A DNA stretch of 64,000 bases from Micropterix aruncella (Eukaryota; Arthropoda; Insecta; Lepidoptera; Micropterigidae): assembly GCA_944548615.1 (NCBI GenBank), contig OX155980.1, positions 64,737,595-64,801,594 of the forward strand. The letters run 5' to 3'. The position numbers and the translations under genes were made by a program. Below the pieces are notes generated by a model. That model was not told the DNA's origin, did not search any database, and saw only the letters and a program-made list of their open reading frames with translations. Shown piece by piece: positions 45,816 to 55,379 of this stretch; the first letter of the stretch is position 1; every line of letters begins with the position of its first letter.

Positions 45816-46750
45816 AGGGTCTTTCATATAAAAAAATAAGTTCGAATACCCTCATACACAGCTTGTTTTATTGCACATCGCCTGTCCTTATTGAAAAACC
45901 TTAGTATGAAAAAAGAAAGTTCTTTTTTTTGTTTTATGTACAGTTACTCTTAAGGAAAATAGGTGCGAATCACCCCAAATATAAACGACATGTTTCTTTC
46001 CCATTAAAAAAATGTTGACTACTTTCTAAGGATTTAAAAAATCAATAAAACATTTTTCAGGATTTAATCGATAGCTCTAAACAGATCGGCGACAGGATTT
46101 GACAAAATCAATATTATGTCAAATATACCATTCAGCAGTGACTCGTTCGCCATTGAAAACACACCTCTCGATGAAGTCTCGATGTATGCATCTCGACAAC
46201 ATCTCTTTCTGTAATAGCTTTTTAATCGATTTTGAATTTGACTAAAATGTATTGACTATTTCTATTATTAAGTAGGCACATATTAATTATACCTTGACTA
46301 TTTTTACCTATTTGCAATATAATCACTAAGACATTTTATTTTACTTTTTGACAATCGTCACATTTTTTTTGTTATTTTTGACATTACATTTATTAATTTT
46401 ATACTAAAAAACTTATTTTTATCGGTATTTTAAAGAATTAATTACTCTGTGTTTTTTATCTGGTAAACTAAATGGTGAGACTCGATTTAAATCTACAATA
46501 ATACCTTCTTTATTCTTATGAGTAACCTTTTATGTTTTGATTATTAATAGAAGAATTTGATCATTAATGAAGAATTCACTCATCTCGGCCAAATGTAAAT
46601 GTAATACAACTGTCTATACAACTATGTATTAGTTTTTAGGACAATCAATTATTTGAAGTCGACGAATATGTTTATTAAGGGCACATAATTAATTATGTAT
46701 AAAGTACCAGGAAATGAAAATATCGCGGTGGATTCAAGTCGGAAGGGGAG
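45816..46750. other. AT-rich spacer
   Basis: No supported feature. Confidence 0.4.
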
Positions 46751-46754
46751 AGAT

Positions 46755-46865
46755 TTCGGATAATTCAAATTGAATGACCCGCTTCGCCCGAAATCGAAAA
46801 TATTCAGCCATTGTGTCCTTCCAGTTCTAACGTATGCGGGAACAAAGAATCCTTAAAGCCGACAT
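46755..46865 (+). pseudogene. RTE-type LINE relic, very short
   Basis: The plus strand reads LRPKSKIFSHCVLPVLTYAGTK, matching the K-x-x-(I/V)F-x-QCVLP-x-(L/M)TYG-x-E-T block downstream of the reverse transcriptase in RTE/BovB-like elements. Only about 35 codons remain. Confidence 0.5.
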
Positions 46866-47044
46866 AGTATTAGGCTTATTTACACCTATTTAATTGCCGT
46901 TTTTCACCCTGGTTTTTTGAGCACGACTTGTATTAGAATTCCAAATCTAAACTAATTTTAATTCAAAGCAATGTTATTAATTTCTCAAAATCATTTATTC
47001 ATTCATCTTACTGTCGTTTGTTATTGCAGTGTTATCTCGTGCAG

Positions 47045-47697
47045 TTGGGCCACTAGAACCCGTCTCGTTTTGGGTCGGCACAATTCACGGTTCAGTACCT
47101 ACTTACCCGGTAGCCTCCGCGTGAAAGTTCGAGCCTGAGAAAGGTCTATTGATACCCCTGCAACTGAGTATGACGGTGGGTCAGTCTCCCCGCGGTGATG
47201 TTCTTCGGGTGCAACTGGGCGGTTTGCGCATCGTGCGGCATCAGCCAATCTACTGGACAGTCCGGCTAATAACCGGGGGAGTATGGAAAAGACATACGGT
47301 TTCCTAAGAAGCGGGGGTGGGTGTTGACCTTTTGTTAGCTGCTCTTGAAACGACCAATCGGATACCCGATCCCAAGTGAACAGACATCCAAAGGATGCGA
47401 CTTATATTAGGTATTATTGAATTACCGCTTACATTAGGTGGAGGCCGCGCAAGCGACTTCGATCCGTCACCAGGCTGGAGGCCGAAGGATTTCGGCCAAA
47501 TCTGGTAGCCAGGGGCGAGGCGGTCCGCTGGTTGCTTTCTAGTGCCTCGCGTAAGGCGCTGGCTTCTGACGGGCGAGTTAGCATACCTGGATAGTAGACT
47601 GTGTTGCCCCTAAGTCTCTACTCTCACTTCAGGTTCAAAGAACGATCATATATCGTTATAACCTCTAGGGATGATAGGTTCGCCCGTTGTAGATGAC
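47045..47697 (+). repeat. R-family copy 6, near full length
   Basis: Runs from gttgggccactagaacccgt to tcgcccgttgtagatgacat. Internal landmarks in order are tttgcgcatcgtgcggcatc, tttcctaagaagcgggggtg, gctcttgaaacgaccaatcg, accgcttacattaggtggag, cgcgcaagcgacttcgat, the tRNA-like gtgcctcgcgtaaggcgctg and atatatcgttataacctc. All recur in the same order in copies 2-4. GC-rich against an AT-rich background. Confidence 0.65.
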
Positions 47698-47749
47698 ATC
47701 TCTAATGTGTTGTTTATTATTGCTCGGATTTTTCGTGTAAGTTCAGTCA

Positions 47750-48045
47750 TGGAAAAGCTCAAAAAAATTCGTTATTTGCGAATAGAGGTGCTGTGCCGGC
47801 GCTATCCGCTAGAGCATCTTGCGGTCCGGCACAACGATTAAGGCAAATGTCTCGCAATCTATCGAGAACTACAAACAGCGATCTAGAAGCTCCTGATTAA
47901 AAAACCAGTAAATTCCCCTTCCAGCAGCAGCTTCTGCACAACCACCCACGTCTACTCACATCACAGCAAATAGTCGCAAAGTTGCAGGAGTTGCCACTGG
48001 ATACTCTTCGTCACCCACCGTACTCGTCAGGTATTGCTCGAATAT
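47750..48045 (+). pseudogene. mariner-type transposase relic
   Basis: Near 47950-48030 the plus strand reads TSQQIVAKLQELPLDTLRHP then PYSSG, matching the mariner segment T-x-x-x-(V/I)-x-x-L-x-E-L-x-x-x-x-L-x-HPPYSPDLAP, truncated in the catalytic motif. Upstream sequence (47755-47790, EKLKKIRYLRIEVL) may be the N-terminal portion. Too short to place in a subfamily. Confidence 0.5.
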
Positions 48046-48085
48046 ACATCTAGTATTTCTAAATTTGGTTATTTGTAGGAATACG

Positions 48086-48205
48086 CGGTAACGACAGTGG
48101 TCACGTTGAAACACTGGTTCCCGTCAGATCACCGGAAGTTAGGCAGTGTCGGGCGTGGTCAGTACTTAGATTGGTGACCGCCTGAGTACCGCCAAGTGAT
48201 GTTAT
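48086..48205 (+). pseudogene. 5S rRNA-derived sequence (pseudogene or 5S-type SINE head)
   Basis: About 118 bases align by eye with animal 5S rRNA along the whole length: an acgac...cacgttgaa start, then ggttcccgtcagatcaccg (gene: ggttctcgtccgatcaccg). Then the internal pol III promoter follows: A-box aagttaggcag, intermediate element tcgggcgtgg, C-box region agtacttagattggtgaccg, and the end gagtaccgccaagtg. Roughly 15-20% of positions differ from the animal consensus as I remember it. The 3' strand of helix I does not pair well and no terminator T-run follows at once, so it is not a normal 5S gene. Either a dispersed 5S pseudogene or the head of a 5S-derived SINE; the next 150 bases could be its tail. 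Confidence 0.75.
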
Positions 48206-48559
48206 AAAAGCTAGCCGCCTGTAAATTAATTGTCATTAGACATTAATTTGGATCGTTACCTACTGTAAAGGGTATAGAGGTTGTAAACAAAACTCTGTAA
48301 ACGAGAGTTTTACAACATCGCCACCCAACTCCTATTAAAATGACAAAACTACATAGATAATAGGGATAAATAGTTCAAATAATTAAACATATATTTTTCA
48401 TACAATTTTTTAGTATTTCGTTCGAGGAACGGCCACTTCATAAGTGCATAAAATACTGCATAAAATAAAAGTTGTGCAAAGTGATATGCAGATCCATATT
48501 AGTCATAACACTGTGATTCATAACAAACATCTGTCGGTAAATGACGAGATCAAATTAAA
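48206..48559. other. Spacer, possibly tail of a 5S-derived SINE
   Basis: Contains a small palindrome (aaaactctgtaaacgagagttttac near 48290-48315) and otherwise AT-rich sequence. No gene. Confidence 0.35.
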
Positions 48560-48687
48560 ACACTATTTTTTATTGTTTTGAAATATCTTCTTCTTCTTCG
48601 TCCTCTCCTATTCACATTATTTGGGGTCGGGTCTCCTCACTTTTCTGCGCCAAGTCAAATGATCTTAGGTTGTCGGTTTGGATAATT
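48560..48687 (-). pseudogene. 3' end of an RTE-type LINE relic (part interrupted by the transposon)
   Basis: The minus strand reads LRSFDLAQKSEETRPQIM then a stop and a run of gaagaagaagaag, resembling the last residues and simple-repeat tail of RTE-type LINEs. It continues the reading of 51174-51440 once the intervening transposon and one AATT are removed. Confidence 0.5.
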
Positions 48688-48973
48688 GAAGGGCTGAAAT
48701 TCTAAAGGGTCTAAGTGCCAAAAAGTTAAAGTCGAGATATAACAAAAAAACTGAATAAAACAAACATTTTGTCGAAATTATTATTTATTTCAATTGAAAT
48801 ACAAAGAAAATTATATTCTTAGTCATGAGACTCCGCCGCCAACCTCTCACACCAACAAATATTTAAAGAAAAAGTATTAAAGTTCCAAAGTCCTGAAATG
48901 TCCTATGTAGGTAACTGAATAATAATAAAAAGGGTCTAAGTGACATGACAACAGTCCTTTAAAATGTGTATTA

Positions 48974-50575
48974 TCAAGCTTCTGTTTTATTGATCAAATC
49001 ATCATAAAATGGTTGGTGTTCAGCAGGTATATACGGCATCATCTGTTTTAGGTCAATTAGTTTTTCTTTTGATATGTTATTCTTGGCAGGCAATATTGGA
49101 AGTACCATATCCTTCAGTTGAGAGGGCATTTTTCCCTTTTTAAAAATGTTGATGGTGTCCCAAGGTATAGGATCATTGAAAGATTGCATTAAATCAACAT
49201 ATGGTAGCCGGTTTTTCTGGATTCTTATCCATGACACAGTTGATATTTTCAATTTTGTTGTATTCAGGAACTCCGTGGAGGCTTCATTGAGGTCTTTAAA
49301 ATCATGTTGGTCCAGTGTTATAGGTTCGAATGGGTTTTTGTGACACGATTCACGTATCATTTTTTCGATATCTGCAGGTTCATAGCATTTGACCACTTTT
49401 TTTCTCTGTTCTATCTGTGCAAAGTCACGATCACATGACATGAAAGAGTGGCCACTGACCAAGTATTTATGATCTATGATATCGAACACGCCATTGGCAA
49501 CTAAATAAATAAGAATAAATAACACCATCCGGTTTTTATTCTGGCCTATGCAGTTGTCGCTCCAAATTACTATTTTTTTTTTTAAAGTATTGGCAGACAT
49601 TATATTTAAAACCTTCAACAGTGAAGAACCAACTTCATTACCTCCTCTTCCGGCATATGATTCATTCCAGAGGCACATGTATGCTTTTTGGTTGTCAGCA
49701 ATATGAACGCAAAGGTTGTAACACGAGAGCTGTCTGCTATAAAACATCTGACTATGAGTCAATGTCGGTATAAAAATGACTTGTTGCATGTCCATAGCCA
49801 TTGTCAACGTATCGCTCGTTGGGGATTGGGATTTTACCGAATCCGCTTTCATTGTATTTTGAGCACTTTCAGCTTTACGGTGATGGTTTTCTAGCTCGAT
49901 AGCAGTATGAGTTTTTTGTCTTCCTTCAGAGCATTTCAGTTTAGCATGAAGAAGATCACACTTTGAACAGGTATCTGTTCGTGGGCGTCCAAACTTCAAA
50001 TAGGGAAAATGCTTTTTGAAGGTTGTAAAGTAATATCTGTAGGTCACAGGCGAGTCTGGGTATTTTTCTTTGAATGCCAGGTATAAACGGTGAATATTAA
50101 GATCGGGGCTTAAATAATATTTTTGAGTTTCATGTCGACTGTAGTGACTTTCTTGAGAAGGGAAAGACTTAATATGATGCAGTACTATCTCGAAAATTTC
50201 AGCAGTGAATTTTCTGGGCTTGTTTCCGGATCCCCGCTTGTCTATGAAAATCACTTCTCCGCGCTTCTTTTTTTCCACCAAAGTCTGGACTTTCTTATGC
50301 GAAATGGCAAAAACAGCTTGAAAAGTCTGACGGCATACCTGGACATGGTTCCCAGTACCGTCTGGCAGAGTATAAGCTACTGATGTTTGTCTGCGACTGT
50401 CTACAGCGTTGGTGTATGTACCGTGTCGCCTTCTTCCAACTGGAGTTATTTGAATGAGCCCGAGAAGATATGTTCCTTGCTTAATAGCGTCTCCAATTCT
50501 ATAGTATTCCATCATAAGGGTTTCTCTCCTCTCGTGTAAAATTTGCCCACAATGAAATTTACACTTGCAGGCAAC
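48974..50575 (-). CDS. Putative transposase, DUF7869-like, main exon
   Basis: Exon 2 begins at 50575 just after a clear acceptor (ttatttcag) and ends at the stop near 48974, giving 533 residues. The open frame continues into the intron to 50632, but those codons are not expected in the protein. Order of motifs, numbered from 50632: cysteine/histidine cluster [10 protein letters not shown] (21-30), [11 protein letters not shown] (133-143), [20 protein letters not shown] (162-181), RTDTCSKCD (218-226) as a probable zinc knuckle, MAMDMQQV (D281), [13 protein letters not shown] (D359), and [15 protein letters not shown] (D401/D403). Three acidic positions on predicted RNase H-like strands suggest a DDD/E transposase. 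This layout matches the multicopy insect proteins usually annotated as uncharacterised or DUF7869-containing. A role in cutting and joining the element's TIRs is inferred from its position between them. Confidence 0.8.
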   Translation of the reverse strand, partial: VACKCKFHCGQILHERRETLMMEYYRIGDAIKQGTYLLGLIQITPVGRRRHGTYTNAVDSRRQTSVAYTLPDGTGNHVQVCRQTFQAVFAISHKKVQTLVEKKKRGEVIFIDKRGSGNKPRKFTAEIFEIVLHHIKSFPSQESHYSRHETQKYYLSPDLNIHRLYLAFKEKYPDSPVTYRYYFTTFKKHFPYLKFGRPRTDTCSKCDLLHAKLKCSEGRQKTHTAIELENHHRKAESAQNTMKADSVKSQSPTSDTLTMAMDMQQVIFIPTLTHSQMFYSRQLSCYNLCVHIADNQKAYMCLWNESYAGRGGNEVGSSLLKVLNIMSANTLKKKIVIWSDNCIGQNKNRMVLFILIYLVANGVFDIIDHKYLVSGHSFMSCDRDFAQIEQRKKVVKCYEPADIEKMIRESCHKNPFEPITLDQHDFKDLNEASTEFLNTTKLKISTVSWIRIQKNRLPYVDLMQSFNDPIPWDTINIFKKGKMPSQLKDMVLPILPAKNNISKEKLIDLKQMMPYIPAEHQPFYDDLINKTEA

Positions 50576-50737
50576 CTGAAATAATAATATAGTTTTTAAA
50601 TAGAAGCACATTATCCAGTGAATGAAAACCACCTTACATTATTTAATTACTAACAGACGAAACGTCGCGTATATTTGCCCAACGATGCTACGCAACTGTA
50701 AGTTATTAAATAATGATTATTAAAAAATAATACTAAC
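50576..50737 (-). other. Predicted 162-bp intron of the DUF7869-like gene
   Basis: Minus-strand donor gttagt after ctgaaagag (exon 1 ends 50738) and acceptor ttatttcag before gttgcctgc (exon 2 starts 50575). Both exons are in phase 0 across this junction: exon 1 ends KIPKKTLKE and exon 2 begins VACKCKFHC. The donor is a little weak (GTTAGT). Confidence 0.6.
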
Positions 50738-50994
50738 CTCTTTCAGCGTTTTCTTTGGAATTTTAATCTTTTTTGATGTTATAACTCCTCCCCGCACAAA
50801 CGACGCTTCTTCCGTTGAATTTTCACATTCTCTTTCCGATTTTTCGCAACATGTGTGTCTGAAGTCGAAGGCACCGGCGTAACGTCCATCTCCATAAACT
50901 TGTTAATTGCCACTGAACGATAGAAAAGACGGCGCCGCCGCGTACCGGTCGCAGCTTGCGCCAGAGCACACACACTCGCCTTTCCGATGCACAC
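50738..50994 (-). pseudogene. Exon 1 of the DUF7869-like gene, frame-broken
   Basis: Upstream of the donor the spliced frame reads ITSKKIKIPKKTLKE and stays open back to about 50905, but without an ATG. The ATG-containing frame (MEMDVTPVPSTSD starting near 50896, followed by a basic KENVKIQRKKRRL) stops at GEEL near 50780, just where the other frame becomes meaningful. Restoring one base near 50780 would fuse them, so this copy probably carries a one-base deletion in exon 1. Alternatively there is another small intron. Acidic/serine-rich then basic N-termini are common in such proteins. Confidence 0.5.
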
Positions 50995-51173
50995 GCATAG
51001 TGGAACATAGACCCGCTCCTTGCTTTAACAGCTTGTGTGTAGTAGTGGGGCGGAGTTAGACACTTAGACTCTTTTATACGACATTGGGCTTGGCACATTG
51101 ATTGTATTTCCGTGAAAATATCGGTTTGAGATTTTTTGGCACTTAGACCCTTTAGAATTTCAGCCCTTCAATT

Positions 51174-51440
51174 GGGCTTTCTTTAGGTCTCTTTCGATGT
51201 TGGACCCCCAGACCTGTGACAGGAGGCCTCTTCCTTTCTTTTGCTCTTAGCAATTTGTACCACATTGTCGTCGTTTTGTCTTTTGACATGCCCATACCAG
51301 CGTATACGGTTTTCGGTGATCTTATCTGCGATTGGTGCAGCCTTAAAGCTACCTCGTATGTGTTCATTACGGATTCTGTCCAGCCTAGTTACACCTTCGA
51401 CCCACCTGATCATCTTAATTTATTGTTTTACTTTGTATAA
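51174..51440 (-). pseudogene. RTE-type LINE C-terminal relic
   Basis: The minus strand reads MIRWVEGVTRLDRIRNEHIR then GSFKAAPIADKITENRIRWY then GHVKRQ, the conserved R-x-R-N-E-x-I/L-R...W-x-GH-x-x-R block near the end of RTE/BovB-like proteins. It is cut at 51173 by the DUF7869-type transposon and resumes at 48683. Confidence 0.7.
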
Positions 51441-51861
51441 TATATATGACGTATTCCATATTTACTGAAGCAAGCAGAATTCTTGCTAAGCTATTTGCTG
51501 GTGTAAATAATCCAGTACAAATTTAGCGATGTACGCTATAAACGATGTATGCAAGCATTGTAGATATGCATATTGACGTAATTCTAATAATGATTCATCA
51601 TTGAAACGTGCGCCAAAGCTGGCCTGCTTTCCATGAATGAAGTCACATAATTTTCCAGTATCTGCTGACAATGAAAATCATTGAAATAGTAAATTTTAAC
51701 AGTCGACATTCAGTTAAATCGAATCAATTAAACTGACCTAATATTATTATTTATTAGTATTTTTCTAATTAATCATTGGTCTTCTCTACCTGGTTTCTTT
51801 CTTGATTTATTTTATATTTTTTTTCATTTATTTACCTACGTTTACAAAAAAAAATGCATAA
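51441..51861. other. Spacer
   Basis: No supported feature. Confidence 0.4.
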
Positions 51862-51863
51862 TA

Positions 51864-52239
51864 TGCAGGGTGAGTTTTAATTAACCGGCATCCTTCAAAG
51901 GGGTGAATCAGTATGAGCAAATAGGCAACTTTCAATTAAAAAAATTTAGGAAAAAAAATTTTTTTTTTATATTTTTAATTACAAAATTTAAAGTACTTGA
52001 CTGTTGAACAAAAGTTTGGTGAGAGTTTGAGCGCGCTGCGCTATCTAGCGTTAGATAAAATATCGCTTATAAACAATATTACCGATATAGGTAGGTATAC
52101 CTATTTATCAGGAAATGAAATTTTCAAATTTTTTAAAATCATTTTTGTTCCAAAAATACAAATTTTATCAAATATTGCTTACTTACTCGTATTGATTCCC
52201 CCTATTTAAAGATGCCGGTTAATTAAAACTCATCCTGTA
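51864..52239. mobile_element. MITE with about 40-60-bp TIRs and TA target duplication
   Basis: The left end reads tgcagggtgagttttaatta followed by accggcatcctt; the right end is the complement of tacaggatgagttttaatta and accggcatcttt. TA flanks both ends (51862-51863, 52240-52241). TA duplication and a CAGGGTG-type end suggest Tc1/mariner ancestry. The frame at 51997-52209 fills the interior but looks non-coding (long poly-F/K codons). Confidence 0.7.
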
Positions 52240-52244
52240 TATTA

Positions 52245-53960
52245 AGTGTCCTTAATAAATACACGTTTGTTATAAGGGTGGCCTAATTTTTGTGCTACAA
52301 TAATGCTGACATTTAGTTAAATCGAATATGTGCTGATGAATATGTATATTGGCAACAATAGCTATGTTAACTTGACAGTAGATCGTTGTTTAGGTTATAT
52401 AGTAAAGTAAATGAAAAAAGAAAAAGTAGGTATATCTTGAGTAAACCGTGGTAATAAGACCTACTTGAATCCCAAATCCAGCTTTAAATTGCCGTGAGGG
52501 CTGCTTTCTTCTTGTATTGGACACAACACCAGGATATCAGGTAAAGTATCGTTGTTCAAAAGAAGGTAACGTTTCTTTGTGCGAAAGCAGTTCTTTTGCC
52601 GAGCAGGGGGGAGGCGGCATGTTTGCTATAATATCCCAGAAATTATTCGATTTGGTACGATCGACCCAGTCGATTATACGATACCACTAATAGGAAATGT
52701 GGAACATTTTAGAGATTTCTAAACATTTCTGTTAGACTGCATGTAGGTCACGGTCGATTACCCGCACTATTTTAAATCCATCGTCATGAGCGTTGGCGTA
52801 GCCTTAGAGTTTTTCACCCGTTGCAGCCCAAGAGTAAAAAGAGAAAAAATATGTTTTAACTAGTTGGTTATTAAGAGCGGCGGAAAGAGTATAAAAATAT
52901 TTATTCACCTATTTAAGTCGATTATTATTTGAAAGAACCCATTTTGTAAATTTCTAAATGCTATCACAATTTTTTTGTTTCTCTCTGCTATCAACTCTCG
53001 ATTTAAGTTTCTGGCCGTTTCAAAACAGGACAAGGAACTCTTCTTGAAGTAAATTGTACTAAAAATCGATCGCTTGGTACTAAAACCACCGGCGAGAGTA
53101 CAAGACTGTTTTATAATCGTACCCGTATCCATGTTTATTAATTTTCGGGACCAGTTGGCCCAAATGCAATTATAAATAAGCGTCTAAGCGACAACGCCTC
53201 CGTCCGTGCTTGTCGGGTGCTTGTCGACGCCACTGATTAGGTAGCTGAACCACCGCGTAACATGGTGGCTAAAGACTGTGGGTGTGGCTGCCTGACTGCT
53301 TCGGCTGACTGTGACAGGTAGCTCCGTCCATTCTGTGACAGAGCGTTGCCAGTCAGGATTTTGTGAATGACTCTGTCAAATGCTTCATATATTTTAATAG
53401 TTTAATGTACAAGTCGTGCCGCGGCGATATATTTTCATATAAATATTTGTACCTTTCATGCATCTACATAGCACAGGTATGTTCGAGCTAAAATGTGGAG
53501 TTTATTATCATTTTCAGCACGTTGCCATCTCGGTGGATCGTGGCCAATAATTTAGGTCAGTGGAGTACCTGATTTCATACATTTTAAATACTTGAAATAT
53601 AAACTGGCAATTTTAATTAATCAGGACGCAATTTATAAATCACAGTATATTTGTCTCGTTATAGCATCCACGCGCGACATTGTGTTAGAAAGAGAACGAC
53701 ACAAAACCAGTATGCTTATAAATGAGTTATTACGAAGTAGCAAACTACTGAATTATAGAAGGGACCCTTTCTCATGAAAAAACAATTCTCCTGTCATAAT
53801 TTTGGTCTCGATTTATGTACGTAAAATTCAAGTTTCAGGTGCCGGAAGAAAGATTTCTGGTCGTATACTATGTAGGTATTCTTTATTGGAAAAATCGCCA
53901 TTAAACGCAACACTATCGTACACCGTAATAGTAAACTATGTAAGCACCTGAATATCTGTA
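52245..53960. other. Unassigned tract
   Basis: A GC-richer patch at 53165-53345 contains tcgggtgcttgtcgacgcc and gtggctgcctgactgcttcg, without recognisable coding. Otherwise AT-rich. Confidence 0.35.
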
Positions 53961-54225
53961 GCTACCTACAGCCCAGACACATAAACAATAAAATATTAAA
54001 CTGAGGTAATGTTATCTGTAGTTATCTCTTGGTTTATTATGCATTCTGTTTTGACGGCACAGTAGCATGACGTGAATTCTCTTTGAGCGTAAAGAAAGGG
54101 CGTCAAAATAGGATATGAGGAAGGGTGAAGGGGGGTGGAAGGAGGTACGTAAGTGGCTTGCTTTTGTGAACTGTGCGACGCGCGACGGTGCGAGTGCATC
54201 CGTGGTACATTCCCCCCTCTTTATT
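53960..54225 (-). mobile_element. Possible solo or partial LTR of a Gypsy-type retrotransposon
   Basis: On the minus strand, aaagaggggggaa (a polypurine-tract-like sequence, about 54207-54219) is immediately followed by TGTACCACGGATGCACTCGC, a TG start of an LTR. About 160 bases later comes cataataaaccaagag, a poly(A)-signal-like AATAAA. A CA end lies somewhere near 53960-54010. No internal coding region and no second LTR is present in the window. Call rests on arrangement only. Confidence 0.35.
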
Positions 54226-54559
54226 GTTAGAGACCACCACAATAGCCACGATGCAGTAATAATAAGTTACAACAATGAGGTATTCTAACTAGGTCTTATG
54301 TCAGTCGATAGACTTGTTTGGAGACGGGTTAACGCTAACGTGTCGGCTGCAATGAGAATGGAATGGCATAATAGAAATGAAGTCGGTCAAGTGTGAACAT
54401 TTTCGCGGCATCTCTGCTCGTTTGCTGTGTCTATTTGTAACCAGTAATAAAAATAAAAGAAGGTAATAATAATTAATCGCTAACTGCAGATATGTCAGAT
54501 TGTATGCACCTGGAGATTGTTGTTAAGTAGATTACCGATTACATCTAAATATTGAGATC

Positions 54560-55375
54560 TTTATATGAAACCGCGAAAACAATCGTCCAAGACACGATCA
54601 TAAAACCAAAGCGAACCGATTGGAGAAAGGAGTGGTAGAGGATATCATTTACTCGAAACTGCTCACCAGTACCCTAGAGGGCGTTCCCAAAATATTAAAG
54701 TAGGAATGATACGGCATCAGCATCATCGCGCACGTATTTCGCATCTAAAGTTTGCAGCTGATATAATAATATAGTCATCTAGCAGAGACCCTGAAGGAAC
54801 TCTGAAAGATCCTAACGAGATATTCCAATGAGTGAGTCTCCATATAAACATGGTTTAAACTAAAGTTAACTGTTAGAATCAACCTTTAAAGTTGTGGAGA
54901 AATACGTCTACCTAGGGCAGATCATCAAGCTCAGTAGACTAAACTTCGGCAAAGAGGCCGACAGGCAAGAATACGACCGGGGTGGACAGCATTCGGAAAA
55001 CTCCACCTCATCTTTAAATCTGATATTCTGCAACGCCTGAAGACCTAAGTGTCTCCATCTACATATATAGCATCTCGTTGATGCATCATTTTGTAATGAC
55101 GCATGGTGCGAAAACTTGCACCTTGAATGTGGGTCACATCCACAAATTGAAAGTTGCTCAGCGAGCTACGGAAAAAGTTATGCTCGAAATCCTGAGATAT
55201 GAGATCATGAACCGGAATGTAGAAATCCGCCGAAGAACCAAAGTGGTGAACATAGCTCAGAAAAAAGTAAGTTGAAATAGCAGTGGTCCGGTCACATATG
55301 CCGAAAAACCAACAACCACTGGGGCAAAGGGTCCTTGGATGGAGACTTCCAGAGTCCATTATGCGGATTTAACTC
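54560..55375 (+). pseudogene. RTE-type LINE relic (reverse transcriptase palm to C-terminus)
   Basis: Frames must be switched repeatedly. Landmarks in order are a reverse-transcriptase motif trace (KFAADIII near 54745; FADD degraded to FAAD), KVVEKYVYLGQI near 54890, RATEKVMLEI near 55170, EIRRRTKVVNIAQKKV near 55225 and QWSGHICRK near 55285. These match RTE-type proteins (Y-LGQ, R-R-x-T-x-V-x-D/N-I-A, W-x-GH-I-x-R). Many stops and shifts: long dead. It is in the opposite orientation to the RTE relic at 48.6/51.2 kb. Confidence 0.65.
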
Positions 55376-55379
55376 GATA

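Larger units (their letters stand above)
48688..51169 (-). mobile_element. DNA transposon with 37-bp perfect TIRs encoding a DUF7869-like protein
   Basis: The ends are identical inverted repeats of 37 bases, beginning gaagggctgaaattctaaag at 48688 and mirrored to 51169. AATT flanks both sides (48684-48687 and 51170-51173), giving a 4-bp palindromic target duplication; a 2-bp AT duplication with a one-base longer TIR is also formally possible. The 2.48-kb body holds a single minus-strand gene with one predicted intron. A subterminal copy of the TIR core (aagggtctaagtgaca near 48932, and inverted near 51055-51073) lies inside each end. It interrupts an RTE relic, which proves mobility. The perfect TIRs suggest a young insertion. 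Confidence 0.9.

Noticed and set aside
48086..48205. Functional 5S rRNA gene
   Set aside because: Too many differences in conserved helices, poor terminal-helix pairing and no T-run terminator; called 5S-derived instead.
50123..50383. Plus-strand frames within the DUF7869-like gene
   Set aside because: Antisense shadows; no motifs.
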